Source: Nocardia sp. CDC159
GTDB lineage: Bacteria > Actinomycetota > Actinomycetes > Mycobacteriales > Mycobacteriaceae
Direction of reading: 5' to 3'
Length of the DNA stretch: 64,000 bases
NCBI RefSeq assembly: GCF_023740735.1
Contig: NZ_JAMRXH010000001.1
Location: 620,001 to 684,000, forward strand
The notes beneath the pieces are model-generated. The model was not told the DNA's origin and did no database searches. It was given only the letters and a program-made list of their open reading frames with translations. Within the stretch, counting starts at the first letter, position 1. Each line of letters begins with the position of its first letter. Positions 61,593-64,000 of the stretch are shown in pieces. The position numbers were made by a program, and so were the translations under genes.

Positions 61593-63397
61593 GCGCGCCC
61601 GAACCGACCACACCGCGGCTGCGCACCGCCTCGGCCCGCGCGTCCGCCCGGTGGGTGGCCGAATTCTGCCGCCGCACACCGCTGCTCACGGTGACCACCA
61701 TCGCTACCTCGATCGGCGGCGCGGCCCTGCAGATCATTCCGTTCCTGCTGCTGAGCCGGATCATCGATACGGTCACCGGTGGCGGGGACCGGGCGTCGGC
61801 GATCCGGCTGGGCGCACTCATGGTGGCCGCGGGCCTGTCGGGGGCGGTGGTGACCGCGATTTCGGTCGCCTGCCTGGGCAGGCTCGGCGCACTCCTGGTG
61901 TCCGCGCTGCGCGAGGGCGCGATGCGCACCGTGCTCGCCCTGCCCATCGCCCGCGTCGAGACCGCCGGGCGCGGCGATGTGCTGTCGCGGGTCGGCGACG
62001 ATGTCGCGGTCGTCTCGCGCGGGCTGCGCACCGCGGTACCCGAATTACTCTCGGCCGCCGTGCTCGTGGGCGTCGCCGTCGCGAGCATGTTCGGGCTGGA
62101 CTGGCGGCTCGGCCTGGCCGGTGCGGTGGCGCTGCCCGCGTACGCGCTGGCGCTGCGCTGGTATCTGCCGCGGTCCGCGCCGCTGTATCGCGCGCAGCGC
62201 GAGGCCCAGGGCGATCGGGCCGATGTGCTCATCGGCGGGCTGGACGGCATCGACACCATCCGCGCCTACGGTTTGGAGCGGCAGTACCGCGGCCGGGTGA
62301 CCGAACAGTCGCTGCGGGTGCGCGATCTGGGCATCCGCAGCTTCCACCTGTTCGGCCGATTCGTCGGGCGGGAGAACCGCGCCGAGCTCATCGGGCTGGC
62401 GGCCGTTTTGACGACCGGATTCGCGCTCACCAAGGCGGGCATGGTCACCCTCGGCGCGGCCGCGGCCGCCCCGCTGCTGTTCCATCGGCTGTTCAATCCG
62501 CTGGGCATGATCATGTACTGCTTCGACGAGGCGCAAAAGTCCGGCGCCAGCCTGACCCGGCTGGTCGGTGTGCTCGCCGAACCGAGTGACCGGCGGCTGG
62601 TGCGCAGCACCGCGGCCGCGTCCGCGCCCGCCACCGCGCTGCGGGTGGCGCTGCGCGGGGTGCGCTACCGCTATGCCGGCAGCGACACCGACGCCGTGCG
62701 CGGCATCGATCTCGATATTGCGGCCGGTGCCACCGTGGCACTGGTCGGGGCAAGCGGCGCGGGCAAGTCGACGCTGGCGGCGCTGGTCGCCGGCGTGCTC
62801 GCCCCGAATCAGGGCCGAATCAGCCTGGGCGACACCGATATCGGCGAACTCGACGAGGCCGGTGTCCGCGAGCGTGTCGCCCTGTCGACGCAACAGACCC
62901 ACGTCTTCGCCGGGACCCTGGCGGCGGATCTGCGGCTGGCGGCGCCCGACGCCGAGGACGACGAACTGCGCGCCGCGCTGGCGGCGGCCGGGGCCGCGGA
63001 CTGGGTGGCCGACCTCCCCGACGGACTCGACACCCGGATCGGCGCGGGCGGGCTCTACCTCGATCCCACCCGGGCGGCCCAATTGGCACTGGCCCGAATC
63101 ATTCTCGGCCGCGCACCGGTGGTCGTGCTCGACGAATCGACCGCGGAGGCGGGCAGCCACGGCGCGGCGGCGCTGGAGCAGGCGGCACGCACGGCCTGCG
63201 CCGGGCGCACGGCCCTGCTGGTCGCGCATCGGCTGACCCAGGCGGTGACCGCCGATCTGGTCGCGGTCATGGACGCGGGGCAGATCGTCGAAATCGGCAC
63301 GCACGACGAATTGCGCCGCGCCGGTGGACATTACGCACGGCTCTGGGCGGCCTGGAGCCAGGACCACAGCGCCGCGGCGGCCCACCGCGTGCACTGA
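61589..63397 (+). CDS. Type I ABC exporter (TMD-NBD) with degenerate signature
   Basis: 602 residues; GTGA overlap with the monooxygenase, so co-translated. Six-helix transmembrane part, then the NBD with Walker A VALVGASGAGKSTLAALVAG and Walker B VVVLDESTA, H-loop VAHRLT. The LSGGQ signature is replaced by YLDPTRAAQLALAR. Such sites occur in actinomycete exporters of this class that probably pair asymmetrically. Its place between hydroxylase and NRPS suggests export or handling of the siderophore. Confidence 0.8.
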   Translation: MSAPEPTTPRLRTASARASARWVAEFCRRTPLLTVTTIATSIGGAALQIIPFLLLSRIIDTVTGGGDRASAIRLGALMVAAGLSGAVVTAISVACLGRLGALLVSALREGAMRTVLALPIARVETAGRGDVLSRVGDDVAVVSRGLRTAVPELLSAAVLVGVAVASMFGLDWRLGLAGAVALPAYALALRWYLPRSAPLYRAQREAQGDRADVLIGGLDGIDTIRAYGLERQYRGRVTEQSLRVRDLGIRSFHLFGRFVGRENRAELIGLAAVLTTGFALTKAGMVTLGAAAAAPLLFHRLFNPLGMIMYCFDEAQKSGASLTRLVGVLAEPSDRRLVRSTAAASAPATALRVALRGVRYRYAGSDTDAVRGIDLDIAAGATVALVGASGAGKSTLAALVAGVLAPNQGRISLGDTDIGELDEAGVRERVALSTQQTHVFAGTLAADLRLAAPDAEDDELRAALAAAGAADWVADLPDGLDTRIGAGGLYLDPTRAAQLALARIILGRAPVVVLDESTAEAGSHGAAALEQAARTACAGRTALLVAHRLTQAVTADLVAVMDAGQIVEIGTHDELRRAGGHYARLWAAWSQDHSAAAAHRVH

Positions 63398-63447
63398 CGG
63401 CCGCCACCCGATCTTCCCGGCATTCACAGATTTCAGGAGTACTTCCC

Positions 63448-64000
63448 GTGGCAGCAGCGCCCACCCGACCCATCACCCCCGTCGGCGACTACCCGCCCAG
63501 CGCGTGGAACGACACCGATACCTCCGGCCCGCGGCCGAATGTCATTGTGCGCTTCCGGGATCAGGCTCGGCGCGATCCCGCCGCACCAGCCGTCGTCGAC
63601 GGGCCGCGCACGATCGATTACCGCACCGCGCTCGACCTGTCCAACCAGTTGGCGCATGCGCTGCGCGCGCGGGGGCTGGGCCGCGGCGGGGTCGTCGGCA
63701 TCTCGATGGAGCGCTCGGCCGGTGCCGTCCTGGCCATGCTGGCCACGCTGCAGGCCGGTTGCGCCTTCGTGCCGCTGGATCCGAAATGGCCCGCCCAGCG
63801 CCGCGCCGCGGTGATCGCCGATGCCGCCGTCGCGGTCCAGTTCGCCGCGCCCGGCTCGGCCGCGGTCGATCCGGCGGAGCACGAACCCGAGGTCCTCACC
63901 ATCGATCTCGACAACTGGGGCTATGACGAATACCCCTGCGCCCCCGTGGAATGCGATCCGCACGGCGACGAGATCGCCTACATCCTGTTCACCTCCGGCA
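63448..64000 (+). CDS. NRPS/adenylate-forming enzyme, N-terminal part
   Basis: Incomplete: 184 codons from GTG 63448 (CAGGAG upstream), cut by the window end. The protein opens directly with an adenylation domain: ALDLSNQLAHALRARGLGRG (A1 region), LATLQAGCAFVPLDPKWP (A2) and YILFTSG, where the A3 core begins. No condensation domain precedes it. It probably loads the first building block of the siderophore, though a stand-alone adenylate-forming enzyme is not excluded. Confidence 0.8.
   Translation, partial: MAAAPTRPITPVGDYPPSAWNDTDTSGPRPNVIVRFRDQARRDPAAPAVVDGPRTIDYRTALDLSNQLAHALRARGLGRGGVVGISMERSAGAVLAMLATLQAGCAFVPLDPKWPAQRRAAVIADAAVAVQFAAPGSAAVDPAEHEPEVLTIDLDNWGYDEYPCAPVECDPHGDEIAYILFTSG

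Noticed and set aside
1..64000. CRISPR arrays, tRNA/rRNA genes and insertion sequences
   Set aside because: I looked for repeat-spacer patterns, tRNA-like cloverleafs and transposase motifs and found none that I could support.

Overview
The window comes from a high-GC actinomycete, most likely Nocardia or a close relative. This rests on the very high GC content, frequent GTG starts, a secreted LGFP-repeat protein, IdeR/DtxR-type iron boxes in front of a siderophore locus, a PPOX/F420-type enzyme, Spo0M, and secreted DUF4360 and M4 proteins. The genus is an inference. I see no tRNA, rRNA, CRISPR array, transposase or integrase.

Layout. 1-3.6 kb: secreted proteins, with two divergent papain-like cysteine peptidases (one cut by the window edge), a PepSY protein, a matrixin-like metallopeptidase broken by a one-base frameshift, and a lipoprotein. 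3.6-7.7 kb: an acyl-CoA dehydrogenase and CoA-transferase pair divergent from a TetR regulator across a perfect inverted repeat, then GNAT and HAD genes. 7.8-9.4 kb: an orphan SagB-type oxidoreductase next to two colliding gene remnants, then GtrA. 9.5-16.4 kb: a probable polyamine/amine catabolism cluster (class III aminotransferase, Lrp/AsnC regulator, aminobutyraldehyde-type dehydrogenase, APC permease, Tat-exported flavin amine oxidase). 16.4-18.6 kb: tandem DUF4360 secreted proteins and two small ORFs. 19-23.6 kb: two SDRs, a manganese catalase-hemerythrin operon and an AraC regulator. 23.6-32.8 kb: an M4 metallopeptidase, guanine deaminase, Spo0M, a regulator pair, a PPOX enzyme, CinA and an M14 carboxypeptidase.

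32.96-50.43 kb is the most notable region: sixteen tightly packed plus-strand genes bounded by hairpin terminators. They encode a contractile phage-tail-like particle: sheath, tube, a VgrG-like hub/spike, a PAAR-like tip, gp25-like and gpJ-like baseplate wedges, and a 1335-residue wedge/fibre protein with LamG, beta-propeller and two degenerate M15/hedgehog-like domains. No capsid, portal, terminase, integrase, lysis gene, AAA+ ATPase or DUF4157 gene is present. Between tube and baseplate lie two large ORFs whose sequences look toxin-like: one with a PD-(D/E)xK-like nuclease domain, one a 944-residue helical protein with a C-terminal domain resembling polymorphic toxin type 5. I infer a single-operon contractile injection system of unusual composition that carries its effectors.

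50.5-54.3 kb: an LGFP protein, two alpha/beta hydrolases, a small potassium channel and a TetR regulator facing a palindrome. 54.6-56.9 kb: a second M4 metallopeptidase followed by a lipoprotein that resembles the M4 inhibitor emfourin. 57-64 kb: an iron-regulated siderophore locus (binding protein, two permeases, L-lysine/L-ornithine N-monooxygenase, an ABC exporter with a degenerate signature motif, and the start of an NRPS adenylation domain), with iron boxes ahead of both transcription units.
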